From Asterionellopsis glacialis (Eukaryota; Bacillariophyta; Plagiogrammaphyceae; Rhaphoneidales; Asterionellopsidaceae): a DNA stretch of 17,823 nt. The position numbers and the translations under genes are program-made. The stretch is from NCBI GenBank assembly GCA_014885115.2, contig WKLE02002966.1, forward strand, positions 1-17,823. The letters run 5' to 3'. This document shows, piece after piece, positions 1 through 9,065 of this stretch. Under the pieces are notes generated by a model that had not been told where the DNA came from, made no database searches, and saw only the letters and a list, made by a program, of their open reading frames with translations. The stretch's first letter is position 1; each line of letters begins with the position of its first letter.

Positions 1-608
1 CGACGATTGTGAACCTTGACAATGTTACCATCGGCAGAAAGTTCACCATTACGACGCATACGAACATAGTCCTCACGAGGGTACTTGGTAAATCCCCATT
101 TCAAAGACTTCAAAATCTTTTGACGTCCAGCGAACTTGAATTTACCACGACGGATGGCCTCAATAATGTGAGGTTCGGAAGAATCCTTACCACGGACACT
201 CAACAAGACTTGTCCAATGTCAACACGGGCGGCAACACCAATGGGCTTACCGTAAGAGTGGCGCATACCACTCGACAAACGATCAGCACCGGCACACGAA
301 AGCATCTTGTTGGCACGGATAACATGGTAGGGGTGGGCACGCATACGGATGTGGTAGGCTTCCTTTCCAATGTGCTTGGTTAAATGCTTGTTAATAGCAA
401 CACGGCATGCCTCCAAGGCTTCAGAAGAGATTTGTTGCTTCTCATCACAGACAAGGTGGGCAACGAAGGGGAAAAGATCTACAGGAGCCTTTTTGGCACC
501 GACATCATAGATACGAATCTTTGATTCAGGCACACCACGACAGTAGCGTGACTTGATGTAAGGCTTGTTCTTTTGGTAACGGTAACAACGAGCAGGACGA
601 CGGCCCAT
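1..608 (-). CDS. RPL10: 60S ribosomal protein L10 (uL16), 5' part; continues beyond the left edge
   Basis: This encodes the cytosolic large-subunit ribosomal protein L10/uL16, which sits near the peptidyl-transferase centre and the tRNA-accommodation corridor. The minus-strand frame opens with ATG at 608 and stays open to position 1, giving 202 full codons of a protein usually about 214-220 residues long. Only the last dozen or so residues are missing. Eukaryotic hallmarks are clear: [11 protein letters not shown] at the N-terminus, [18 protein letters not shown], the [14 protein letters not shown] helix, [33 protein letters not shown] and a [17 protein letters not shown]-like C-terminal block. 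No intron is visible in this part. The start is fixed by the invariant [10 protein letters not shown] sequence. It is transcribed away from the RRM gene across a shared 0.6 kb upstream region. I see no oddity; the identification is essentially certain. Confidence 0.97.
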   Translation of the reverse strand, partial: MGRRPARCYRYQKNKPYIKSRYCRGVPESKIRIYDVGAKKAPVDLFPFVAHLVCDEKQQISSEALEACRVAINKHLTKHIGKEAYHIRMRAHPYHVIRANKMLSCAGADRLSSGMRHSYGKPIGVAARVDIGQVLLSVRGKDSSEPHIIEAIRRGKFKFAGRQKILKSLKWGFTKYPREDYVRMRRNGELSADGNIVKVHNR

Positions 609-1212
609 GGTGACTTTAGACTTGCGGTAAAGAAGTAGCAAACGCTGGAGCTGCTGCTTGCAACACAGATGCAAAAAGTAAGTAAACGAGTAAGAGGAAA
701 GTACCAGATTCTACATACGTGATGTGATTCTACACGATTTTGTACTCAAGTTGCACGCAACCGCAAAGATCACGCGATTGGAGACACTTCTTGAGAAGCA
801 AACGCAGACGAAATCTACCGCTTCTAAATCGCGTGTTTGAGTGTATCGGATGAGTCAAGTCACGTCGTCTGTACGTTGTATAAGAATAAATTATTGTGCA
901 GACATGTCTGTCCCTCACCTCGCTCTATTCATCTACAGACCTGCGCAAGATGCGCAGTTTAGCCACCAGTCAAAAATACAACAACTCCCAACTGCTGTGA
1001 AACACATCCATGTCTGCTGCTGCTGCTGTTCTGAGTTCTGATGGATTTTCTTTGGTTGCTCGGCGGATCGCTGATGTATGTTCTGTTGCTTAGGCGCACA
1101 ACTCGATAGAACGTCCGTGTCAAAGAGTTCTTACAACTTTGGAACTTCTTCGACGATCACCGATACTCAGGTGTAAAAAGTAACGGTTGACAAAAGAATT
1201 GGTAAAGCAAAC
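609..1212. promoter_or_regulatory. Divergent intergenic region between RPL10 (-) and the RRM gene (+)
   Basis: This 604-bp gap separates two divergently transcribed start codons, so it must hold both promoters and 5' UTRs. I see no convincing TATA box at a sensible spacing and no conserved reading frame. A CTG trinucleotide run lies at about 1014-1028. Short open frames here (for example 730-918 on the minus strand and 841-1041 on the plus strand) show no protein-like composition. The promoter assignment rests on gene arrangement alone. Confidence 0.5.
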
Positions 1213-2082
1213 ATGGTGCAATCAAGAAATCTAATGTTATCATGTGTTTTTGTAGCAACAATCTTGACGGTGAACACAAATGCCTGGTCGACCTCTTTAC
1301 CTCGTAATGTCGCAATTGTACCTACAAGTCGCGCCGTGAGTACTACTCTGTACGGCGAAAGAATCGGTGCCAATGGTGCTAATGAATTAGCTGTCAAAAA
1401 TGCTGAACGTGAAAAGACGGCAGGACGAAAGGGGACAAAGAAGTTTGTCGACCCCACAAAGTTATTCTTGGGCAATTTGCCCTTTGATGCCACAGAAGAA
1501 GATGTATGGCAATTTTTCAAAGAACATTTGGGCCATACGACAAATGTACGAACTGTGAAAATTATTCGTGATTGGAAAACTGGGAAAAGCAAAGGATATG
1601 GATTTTGTTTAATGGCAAATGCCATGTTTGCTACGACTGCTATGGAATTTTGTAAAGGTAAGAAAATCAAAGGTAGGATTGTCCGGATAGATCAAGGTAA
1701 AAAGAAATTGGATGAAAGTCAATTATATCTCAAGAAGAAGAACAAAAAAGCACAAACAGCCGAAGAACAGGCAATTGAAGCTGGTATGGAAGAAGCTTCT
1801 TTGGATGACTCTGAACATGAAGAATATGATCCTGTTGCACTTGCTGAAATGTTAAAGGATGAAAGTGATGATGCAATGTTATTTGCCGACGATGATGACG
1901 ACGAAGATGATGATGACTTTGAGTTTGATGGTGTCTTTGAAGAGGAATACCCTGAACAGTACGAACCCCTCACCGAAGAAGAAGAAAAAATGAATCGACA
2001 ACAACGTCGTGACGCTGCCTCACGAAAGAAAAGGAGGAAGTTACCACACAAGGGATTTGAATCCCAACCACAATGGGAATAG
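1213..2082 (+). CDS. RRM-domain RNA-binding protein, probably plastid-targeted, with acidic tail
   Basis: This is a 289-residue single-exon protein with one RNA-recognition motif, so it probably binds RNA. Residues 1-24 form a signal peptide with a hydrophobic core (LMLSCVFVATILTV). The predicted cleavage site, NA|W at 24/25, puts an aromatic residue at +1, followed by a Ser/Thr/Arg-rich stretch. That is the bipartite pattern that sends diatom proteins into the plastid. The RRM spans about residues 83-162, with RNP2 LFLGNL at 84-89 and RNP1 KGYGFCLM at 127-134. A Lys-rich linker follows (163-180), then an acidic segment with an Asp/Glu run at about 226-235, and a basic C-terminus (NRQQRRDAASRKKRRKLPHK, 261-280). 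The ATG has a favourable context (aaacATGg). It converges with the kinase gene 143 bp downstream. The RNA target is unknown, and secretion without plastid import is the main alternative location. Confidence 0.85.
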   Translation: MVQSRNLMLSCVFVATILTVNTNAWSTSLPRNVAIVPTSRAVSTTLYGERIGANGANELAVKNAEREKTAGRKGTKKFVDPTKLFLGNLPFDATEEDVWQFFKEHLGHTTNVRTVKIIRDWKTGKSKGYGFCLMANAMFATTAMEFCKGKKIKGRIVRIDQGKKKLDESQLYLKKKNKKAQTAEEQAIEAGMEEASLDDSEHEEYDPVALAEMLKDESDDAMLFADDDDDEDDDDFEFDGVFEEEYPEQYEPLTEEEEKMNRQQRRDAASRKKRRKLPHKGFESQPQWE

Positions 2083-2225
2083 ACGAACATTTTTAAGAAA
2101 CTAGTCTTGTTATCACTTATTCACTATTCATACGAAAAGGATTTTTGTGTGACACGATGNAAGGAAAGGAATACCTTAGCATCGCATTCGCCATATAGAT
2201 TAGATGATAATGGCGTGACATAAAT
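2083..2225. other. Convergent 3' intergenic spacer with a small inverted repeat and one unresolved base
   Basis: This spacer separates the stop codons of two convergent genes and should contain both 3' UTRs. Position 2160 is an unresolved base (n). An inverted repeat, CGCCAT at 2189-2194 and ATGGCG at 2210-2215 with a 15-nt loop, could form a weak hairpin near both 3' ends. Nothing further is supported. Confidence 0.4.
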
Positions 2226-3774
2226 TCAAGTTACACGCATCCTTTTCGAGGAGAATCGTTTGAAGAGGGCACTAGCAAACTTCGCAATGGCAAATAGAGA
2301 TTTACCTAGAAAGCAATTGGCACCTGCCGAAATAACAGTGTCCTCGTCAAATGAGGCAGTCGTTGTAGACCCTGTAGGTTTAATTTCAAGGCATGCGTTT
2401 GTTGTGTCATTATCACTGTCGTCATTGTGCTTATTACGTGAAAGTTTTCTCCAGAAACAGCGCATTTGATTGCCTAGATTATCAAAGAGAGGTGGTCGGC
2501 GGGAGGGAAAGTCAGTAATAACCTCATCTATTTTTGGAAGACGTTCTTGGGGGTTGGTACAAAGCCATGGGTGCTCCAATGCTTGCTTGGTAGACATACG
2601 AATATCTGGATCAACCTGAAGCAAACGGTATACAAAATCTCTAGCTAAAAAAGAAACTTTACACCATTCTTGACTAGAAAATTCATACGTCCCTGTAGAA
2701 ATATGCTCAATGAGTTCTGAGGCAGACATGTCACTACGAAATGGGTGTCTTCCACACAGAAACATGTAAACGATAACTCCGACAGACCAACTATCAACTT
2801 TTGTTGAGTAAGGAATACCCCGAAGCACTTCAGGTGCAACATAAGACACGGTTCCACATCGCTCTGTTAACAAACATGTTTTCTTCTTCTTGTGCTCCTC
2901 CTGGTGAAGGCGAGCGGCTAAGCTAAATCCAGTCAGAAATAAGGAGTTCATATCTACAGAGTTTTCGATAAGCACATTTTCAGGCTTCAAATTTCGATGG
3001 CAGATACCAATACTATGCAAATAATCCACTCCTTCCAACAGTGACCGGGTGAGAGCCTTGGCTTGATTCTCGCTAACGGTAAATTGGTTGTCATGAATAT
3101 ACATCTTCAAATTACCATCTTGAATATAGTCTGTAACAATATAGAAGTGAGTTCGTTCATCAAAAAAATCTACAAGATGCAAACATCCTTTTGGATTCTT
3201 TCCTAAAAAATTAAGAGTTTCAATCTCCTTGTAGATAGCATTCTCGTCGGATTCCGTCAAGTTTCGCCGATCGATAATTTTGGTGGCATATCTTAATCCA
3301 GTTTGCCGGTGAACCGATTCCCAGACAGTCGATCTTCGAGACCTGTCCACCTATATGTGAAAAATAATAAAAGAAGGTAACTTTAGAACAATGTTTACTC
3401 AGTGAAAATGGGGTTAATTAACAAGTTTTTACACAACTTGCCTGGCTAGTCAGTACATAAAAATTGTTGAACAAAAGCTCATGATTTGGCGAGCAACATG
3501 CACCATCTACTTCTTCACAATCGTAGAGGAATTCATCTGATTTTGGTCGTTTGATGGACAGATCAAGAAAGCTGTCCACGGATTTACTGGAAGTATGTCG
3601 GGGTGGGGTGGCATTAGAACCGCTTTTCTGATACAACAAATCTTGCATCGAACCAGATGCATCTGTTACAATCGAATAGATGCCATCGTCGTCATAGCTG
3701 CAACCTTCAGCGGAGTATTCTGCATCTGTCAAGTCATGTACGACTGGATAAAGCTGGTTAGGGTTGTTATCCAT
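2226..3774 (-). CDS. CAMK-like protein kinase fold with degenerate catalytic motifs (probable pseudokinase), two exons
   Basis: The spliced product is 488 residues: exon 1 is 3774-3433 (114 codons), the intron is 3432-3351 (82 nt, GTAAAA...TATAG, phase 0) and exon 2 is 3350-2226. The fold resembles calcium/calmodulin-dependent kinases. Retained features are the VAIK-type lysine K138 (YATKII), the helix-C glutamate E156, K236 and N239 of LKPEN, the APE motif (286-288), the DxWS motif D300-S303 and CGRHPF. Key residues are lost. The glycine-rich loop is VDRSRRSTV (115-123) with no glycine. The catalytic HRD is HRN (232-234), replacing the base Asp. The DFG aligns with GFS (255-257), removing the Mg-binding Asp. 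The N-terminal 105 residues are acidic, Ser-rich and unrecognised, and the tail after the kinase fold ends in a basic amphipathic segment. The splice junction falls just ahead of the degenerate loop, so that part depends on my intron model. HRN and GFS lie inside exon 2 and do not. Confidence 0.85.
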
Positions 3775-4330
3775 TGTTTTGACGACCCATGGAGAGGTTT
3801 CAATCGTTGTAAATATGAGTTTAGAGTGTAGATTCAGTGCTTGTAAGGTGGGATAGCGATTGAGGATTTCTTCAATCCTATGAAAAAAAAGTCCTGCGTG
3901 AATGAAAACCCGAGAGGTGCTTTATATATTACCAAAGAATGTTTCGTGTAACCGTAAAGATGTGTATTGGTTGAAAACTATTGAAATTGACAGCTTTTGA
4001 GCATTCCAATCGTGTGCATCGTAGATTCTCATTCATGTAATTTTATGAGAAAAGATGCGTGTTCGTTTTCGCAGTTCGCATCAAGACTTCACAAAGAAGT
4101 CACAAAAGGTGTGAATGTTATCCTCCCACCACCCAAAATCTGTCACATCTCTCGTTAGAGGCCCCTTCGGGCTAGAGATATTATTTTTCCCTCATCTAAT
4201 TCGGAATTTTGATGACGCAAGAGCTTTATCTACTGACTACTACTCAAAGTATGGTAGTCCTACTCTAGGACGTACAGGTACTGTATTATGTGTCACATGA
4301 CACCTACTAACTACCCGCTCTTGATTGATC
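3775..4330. promoter_or_regulatory. Divergent intergenic region between the pseudokinase (-) and LRR (+) genes
   Basis: This 556-bp region lies between two divergent start codons and should carry both promoters. A TATATAT-like stretch lies at about 3922-3929. Just upstream of the LRR start is a short near-palindrome, GTGTCA/TGACAC (4290-4295 and 4298-4303, spacer CA), which resembles a bZIP-type dyad. An open frame at 4115-4300 has no recognisable protein features. The palindrome that spans the LRR start codon is listed separately. Confidence 0.45.
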
Positions 4331-4348
4331 ATGGATCAATCAAGAGCG
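4316..4348. repeat. Perfect 15-bp inverted repeat centred on the LRR gene's ATG
   Basis: The left arm (4316-4330, CGCTCTTGATTGATC) and right arm (4334-4348, GATCAATCAAGAGCG) are exact reverse complements. They are separated only by ATG at 4331-4333, the first in-frame ATG of the LRR gene. In RNA this would be a 15-bp stem with the start codon as the 3-nt loop. As DNA it is a 33-bp dyad suitable for a dimeric DNA-binding protein. The first mismatches occur just outside, at 4315 against 4349. The repeat itself is directly visible; any regulatory role is inference. Confidence 0.9.
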
Positions 4349-5593
4349 TCTGCCTTACGTCATTTTTCTAATGTGCCGGAAGTGGCACTTCCTGTCTGGA
4401 CGAAAACACGGGTCCTTTCACTTTTGAAGCGATACAGAGTTTTCGCATTGTTCACTTACTTTTCTTGGAAAGAACTTTTCGTCTTTCAAAAAAAAATTGG
4501 TTGGAGGTTGGATAACAGAGGTCATTTGCATGCGTTCACCATGGAATTCTTCCCCTTGTTAATAAGAGGCTATTCTCGAAGGCTCGGAAACAATGATCCA
4601 AGCCTCACTGATTTGAATCTGAAATGTGCTGGAATGTCCGATGAAAAATTCTTTGAACCGATCCTTCGTGGCCTGCATAAGAACAATCAAGTTCAGATAG
4701 TTGATCTATACGGAAATGACCTTGCCGATGGAGTAGAATCTTTTGCATCCATCCTTTCTGCAAACAAATCAATCCGAGTGCTCAAATTAGATCGGAATCG
4801 GATAAATTGTGAAAGTGTTAAATGCATCGCAAAAGGTCTCGAATCCAATTCTACGATAGAAGAAATAACAATGGACGACAATGAGATTGGCCCAGACGGT
4901 GCAGAAGCTTTTGCAGAAATGCTACGAAACAATAAGAGCATCAAGAAGATTAGTCTTCGAAGCAATAGGGTTGGTAATCGAGGATCAATTGCTCTTTTCA
5001 ATGGCTTGAAAGATAATACATCTGTGGAGCAAGTTTGTTTGAGCTTCAATGATATTAAAGGATTAGAAGTTGCAAATGCACTGAGAGATTTACTTCAAAC
5101 GAATCACACTATCAAGATTTTTCGCATATGGGGAAACTCACTTGGTGCTACTGGAGGCGAAAAAGTTGCCAAGGGACTTGAGCAAAATCATGGACTTCAA
5201 GAATTGTATTTGGGCCAGACAGATATGGGAGATGACGGTGCCATTGCATTTGGTGATGCTCTGCGAAAGAATAAAACTCTCAAGAAGTTGTATTTATATC
5301 GAAATGCAATCGGAACAAAGGGAGCTATGGGTTTGGCTAGTGGTCTCCGGTTGAATCTTACACTTGAGACCCTTAAACTGGGTTTGTTCGAGGAACAAGA
5401 TGAAAATTATTGTAAGGCGATAAGAGAAATCATGTACTGGCTTCAGCTAAATCGCTCAGGCCGGCAAAATGTATATGAACATGCCATTTCACTTCCGTAC
5501 CCATTATGGGCACAGGTATTTGCTAGCGTTAGTGAACAGCCAGAAGTATTGAATTACTTCCTACGGGCAAAACCGGATTTGTTCATTTCATAA
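4331..5593 (+). CDS. Leucine-rich-repeat (RNI-like) protein with diatom-type C-terminal tail
   Basis: This is a 420-residue single-exon protein with about ten ribonuclease-inhibitor-type LRRs of roughly 28 residues each, at about residues 91-372. They follow the pattern xLxxLxLxxNxIGxxGAxxLAxxLxxNx, for example TIEEITMDDNEIGPDGAEAF and TLKKLYLYRNAIGTKGAMGL. Such repeats form a curved protein-binding scaffold. The C-terminal tail (LQLNRSGR, then LPYPLWAQVFASVSEQPEVL and a final LRAKPDLF) resembles a module I associate with many diatom RNI-LRR proteins, and it marks an intact C-terminus. The N-terminal 90 residues are unrecognised; residues 28-55 are hydrophobic and aromatic, but I do not call a membrane span. 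ATG 4331 is the first in-frame ATG after a stop at 4322-4324 and lies inside a perfect palindrome. A later start at the Met beginning MEFFPLLIRG is possible. The function is unknown beyond a binding scaffold. Confidence 0.85.
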   Translation: MDQSRASALRHFSNVPEVALPVWTKTRVLSLLKRYRVFALFTYFSWKELFVFQKKIGWRLDNRGHLHAFTMEFFPLLIRGYSRRLGNNDPSLTDLNLKCAGMSDEKFFEPILRGLHKNNQVQIVDLYGNDLADGVESFASILSANKSIRVLKLDRNRINCESVKCIAKGLESNSTIEEITMDDNEIGPDGAEAFAEMLRNNKSIKKISLRSNRVGNRGSIALFNGLKDNTSVEQVCLSFNDIKGLEVANALRDLLQTNHTIKIFRIWGNSLGATGGEKVAKGLEQNHGLQELYLGQTDMGDDGAIAFGDALRKNKTLKKLYLYRNAIGTKGAMGLASGLRLNLTLETLKLGLFEEQDENYCKAIREIMYWLQLNRSGRQNVYEHAISLPYPLWAQVFASVSEQPEVLNYFLRAKPDLFIS

Positions 5594-6437
5594 CATTCAA
5601 GTATGAACCGGCTACCCCCTTGGACAAGTTCTGCTGACTTTCAACGGAACATTCAGAAATTCGAAAACTATTCTGATGGTAAATTCAGTAAAAGTAAATT
5701 TAGACAACATGTTTGAATGTTGCAAATATGTTTTGGTTTCATATTTATCATTTTCGGCAGCTTTGTTTTTAGCTCTTCTGTTAAAAAAAATGTGAAACCG
5801 TGGTATCGCTAGAGTAGTCAGCGAACTTTCCTATTATTTTCTTGGGTTACAGACAGTAGTACCTGGTATTCATATATTCTTATATCATGTCCACTCCACT
5901 GTATGACCCTTACTGGTATTTACATACAATGGTACCTAACATACTCGTCAAAATAAACGGTTCGACCGGAGCTGGGCGATTCGTCTTGCCGTCGCAAATT
6001 TCAATCAGTGGAAGGGGTGACCCCATGAATCTAAGTAGAGATTCTACGTAGATTCTTCACCTGGTGTACTTACTATACCTCCTTGAGCCGATACATTCGG
6101 AGTACTGACACTAAGACTAGCAAGTCCAGTCCGTCAGTACACACCTGTACGTAAGATATCCTTGACGTAAGTGAACGGGTTCCCAATGTTTGCGGTGACG
6201 TTCTTCGTTCGTTCTGTACGGCTCTCCTCCGAGACGTTCAAGTTGAACTCTGTCGATCGCTACATTCTGTTCCTTCCTTTCTCTGTTTTTTTTTTGATTT
6301 TTGGAGGAAACTTTCTCGTTATCTTGTGGCTAGGTCAACGTATCACTAAACCAACAGCTGGAACACTTGAAATTGTTGTTCTTTCGGCATCAGCTACTGA
6401 CTGTCTTCGTCTCCAATTACACCAATAGAATAAGAAG
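5594..6437. other. Intergenic region between the LRR and acyltransferase genes
   Basis: These 844 bp lie between two genes on the same strand and should hold the LRR 3' UTR and the acyltransferase promoter and 5' UTR. I see an inverted repeat GTACTGAC/GTCAGTAC (about 6102-6109 and 6134-6141) and several GTAC/GGTACC words. A pyrimidine-rich, T-run segment (about 6262-6297) lies in the probable 5' UTR. The longest open frame, 6171-6428, begins at GTG and ends just before the acyltransferase ATG; I do not accept it as a gene. No RNA gene was recognised. Confidence 0.4.
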
Positions 6438-7653
6438 ATGAATTTTAGAACCATGAATCGGTCTGTAATTTTGGCATCGGTTTGTCTTTTGCTTGCTAGT
6501 AAAGAGACTGTGGCGTTTTCTCCAGCTAAAGTCTCTTCTCGATCACAGTTGGTTCATTCTCGTCAATCTCCTATTACCACTACACTGAGCTCAGCTGTAG
6601 CTCCCAATGAAGAAGAAGACTTTTTCAGAAAAAGCTTCATTTTATCCGCCGACGATATCAATCCACTCATTACTCTAAACAAGGGACCCAAAGAAAAAAT
6701 TGTTAATCCATTTGGTGTTTGGACACTTATCGTGTCTATAATCACTGGTCCTGTTTGGTCGTTTGTGATGATGGTCTTGAACAAATTAAACAACGTTTTT
6801 GAAGATATGGACCCTAATCGTGCTATGTATGATGGAACCGGCAAAGTTTGGTCTAGAGTGTGGTTGGCAATGACTGATTCATACCCAACCTTTTCTGGTG
6901 AAATTGATGAGCTAAGGAAGGGGCAGGGCCCTTGCTTGTATGTTGCCAACCATGCCTCGTGGTTGGACATCCCAGTAATCTGCACTGTCCTTGATCCTGT
7001 ATTTAAGTTCATCTCAAAAGCGGAACTAAAGTCTGTCCCATGCATTGGACAACAACTCGATGGGGTGAGTAGTCCTATTTCTCTCTGCAGCACTACCCGA
7101 CACCTGAAGGAGTGTATACATGATTTTCGTCAAATAAATAGCTCATTTGTTTTTATTCTTTCCATGCGTTGGATTTATTTACACTTCTCTTTAGGGGAAC
7201 CACATTTTGATTGATCGCGAAGATCGCAGATCACAGCTTAAGACATTTAAGGATGGCTGTAATTGGCTAAAAAATGGCATCCCTCTTATGGCTTTTCCGG
7301 AAGGACAGCGTTCGCCAGATGGTCGATTAATGGAATTTAAAGGTGGCATTTTCAGTATGGCAGTTCGTGAAAAGGTTCCAATTATTCCAATCTCTATTGC
7401 CAATACTCATGCAGTCATGCCAGGTAATGCTCTGTTTCCTGTACAACCTGGTAAGGGTAAGCTTCATGTGCATGTGCATCCAAAAATTGAAACCGAGGGT
7501 AAGAGTGAAGCAGAGTTGGCAGAACTTGTAAGAACTGCATTGCTGTCCAAATTGCCAGAAGATCAACATCCTTTACCACAGATTGAAGAAGAAATCATGG
7601 GTCAGCTTGAGGCCGAGTCAGAGGAAGCTAAAAAGGCAGAAGCAAAGGTGTAA
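6438..7653 (+). CDS. Plastid 1-acyl-sn-glycerol-3-phosphate acyltransferase (PlsC family), two exons
   Basis: This enzyme would transfer an acyl group to the sn-2 position of lysophosphatidic acid to make phosphatidic acid, the precursor of plastid glycerolipids. Exon 1 is 6438-7064 (209 codons), the intron is 7065-7194 (130 nt, GTGAGT...TTTAG, phase 0) and exon 2 is 7195-7653, giving 361 residues. The junction rebuilds the family sequence ..[18 protein letters not shown]. The PlsC blocks are present: NHASWLD (171-177, the HX4D catalytic motif), [16 protein letters not shown] (189-204), [10 protein letters not shown] (243-252, with Gln where Thr is usual) and VPIIPISI (270-277). One or two membrane segments lie at about 92-115. 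The N-terminus is a signal peptide with cleavage at VA|F (26/27) followed by SPAK and a Ser/Arg-rich transit part, the diatom plastid signature. A Met at position 6 is an alternative start. Substrate preference cannot be read from sequence. Confidence 0.92.
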
Positions 7654-8741
7654 ATCGATACTCGTCGTAGTATTCAATTTGGGGCAGGTATGATTGTGCT
7701 GTCTTTAAGATACGATGGCATTTGATTTGCTTGGCTTGTGTAGGAGTAGGATTTTGATGCCATCTTATAAGTAATTAGTTTAGTGCTGCTAATAGTGATC
7801 GAAAATGCACTACGCAAACACAACATACAGTATGATTGGATTTGCCCGGTAAGCTACGTTACTTATATTAGAAGGGATTTATATATTATATATATTGTCG
7901 TCCTGTAGTTACTACTGTGTCCCATTATTTCAAATAAACTCCAGGTTTTCCTTTTTTATTTCAGCCACAACGCCGTTTAGATTCTTTCTGAAAATCAAAC
8001 TTTCCCACGGAGGAGTGAAGATCGTCCTTCCTCAAGTAGGCGGCTCCGCCTCTTCTTCCAATAAAATACGCGAGCGTTACCCCCTGTTCGTATATCCAGC
8101 AGTTTATCCATCGCATCCCTAAATGCAGTCATTGCAATCGACGAGCAAGGCGCATGATCGGTATGGCTTTTAGCAAAGTGGTGTTGTAGTCGTATCATTG
8201 TTGTTAGAGGTAGCCGTGATAGTAGATCAGATGACTTCGTTGCTTGTCATTTTTCTTTCCTCCGTTCTTTTAGGACGATTTGAAGATCTACTGCGATGGT
8301 TAGGACGGCTTGCACTACTTTACATATTGTATTGTGTATGATCACCGAGAGTCGCTCGTGATGAAATTATTTAATTGTGTGGAAAGTGTACATGGTACAA
8401 CGAGTCTTCCTTCAGGGAGAGAGGCAAGAATTCGGTTGTTGTCATATGTTAGAACAACGGCAAGGTGATTCTTCACATTTAGCAATTTGAGAGTTTTGAA
8501 CTCAATCGCGAGGACATACCTACCGTAGAGAGATGCGAGGAATAAATGGAGAACTAATTTATTGTCTAGAGCTGTTTGTCCAAGACTAGAAATACTGAAA
8601 CTACGTTGATCTATCAACATACCCCTAATTCTAGCAGTTTAAGAAATGTTAAAAATCAAAATTGTGGTTTATGGTCTAGTACTTTTAAACTTTTACTCGT
8701 GACTTTTACGCTTACGCTTCAACCGAGGAAGTTCACCAGAT
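7654..8741. other. Gene-poor region between the acyltransferase and the tandem repeats
   Basis: Over 1 kb with no gene I can support. The left part should be the acyltransferase 3' UTR; AATAAA words occur at about 7933 and 8061. It contains a TATATA-rich stretch (7879-7895) and compact hairpin candidates AGGCGG-ct-CCGCCT (8038-8051) and GTTGAT-ct-ATCAAC (8605-8618). The longest ATG-initiated frame runs 8620 to 8342 on the minus strand (92 codons). It matches nothing I recognise and has no clear domain, so it is either a small hypothetical gene or chance. Confidence 0.4.
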
Positions 8742-9008
8742 GAACCTCTTACCAATTCAGGTTTATTGGTAAGATAGTAATACAGGTGGAATGGGTCACT
8801 ACTTTCCTTCGCTAGTATCTCAGGCCATAGCTAGTGTGAAGAACCTCTTACCAATTCAGGTTTATTGGTAAGATAGTAATATAGGTAGAATGGGTTCGCT
8901 AGTATCTCAGGCCATAGCGAGTGTGAAGAACTTCTTACCAATTCAGGCTTATTGGTAAGATAGCCATAGAATGGGTCACTACTTTCCTTCGCTAGTATCT
9001 CAGGTCAT
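8742..9008. repeat. Three imperfect tandem copies of a ~90-bp unit, each carrying the same hairpin
   Basis: Copy 1 is 8742-8840 (99 bp), copy 2 is 8841-8927 (87 bp) and copy 3 is about 8928-9008 (truncated). Each starts GAAC[C/T]TCTTACCAAT and contains TCGCTAGTATCTCAGG near its end. Copy 2 lacks 12 bp after ATGGG, and copy 3 has a different internal deletion around TAGCCATAG. Every copy keeps an inverted repeat TCTTACCAAT / ATTGGTAAGA with an 8-nt loop (8747-8774, 8846-8873, 8933-8960). The stem is identical in all three, while the loop varies by one base (TCAGGTTT or TCAGGCTT). It lies downstream of a DUF4116 pseudogene on the opposite strand. There is no coding frame through it. It could be a MITE-derived satellite, a protein-binding array or simple slippage. 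Confidence 0.85.
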
Positions 9009-9065
9009 TTTGGGCCATTCCTTTGGAGACCAAATAACGACGGAACTGGATGCAAGCATCTTGCT

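Noticed and set aside
9..383. 124-codon plus-strand open frame
   Set aside because: It is antisense to RPL10, whose minus-strand protein is unmistakable; the plus frame is a shadow.
1014..1028. CTG trinucleotide run
   Set aside because: About five copies only, in a promoter region; common microsatellite noise.
5950..5985. GGTTCGA-like tRNA T-loop word
   Set aside because: The flanking bases do not form the 5-bp T stem, and no D arm, anticodon arm or acceptor stem could be found around it.
6171..6428. 85-codon frame just before the acyltransferase
   Set aside because: It opens at GTG, has no recognisable domain, lies in the pyrimidine-rich presumed 5' UTR and ends 9 nt before the real ATG.
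8342..8620. 92-codon minus-strand ATG frame
   Set aside because: It is the longest frame in the gene-poor region, but no motif, signal or family resemblance supports it.
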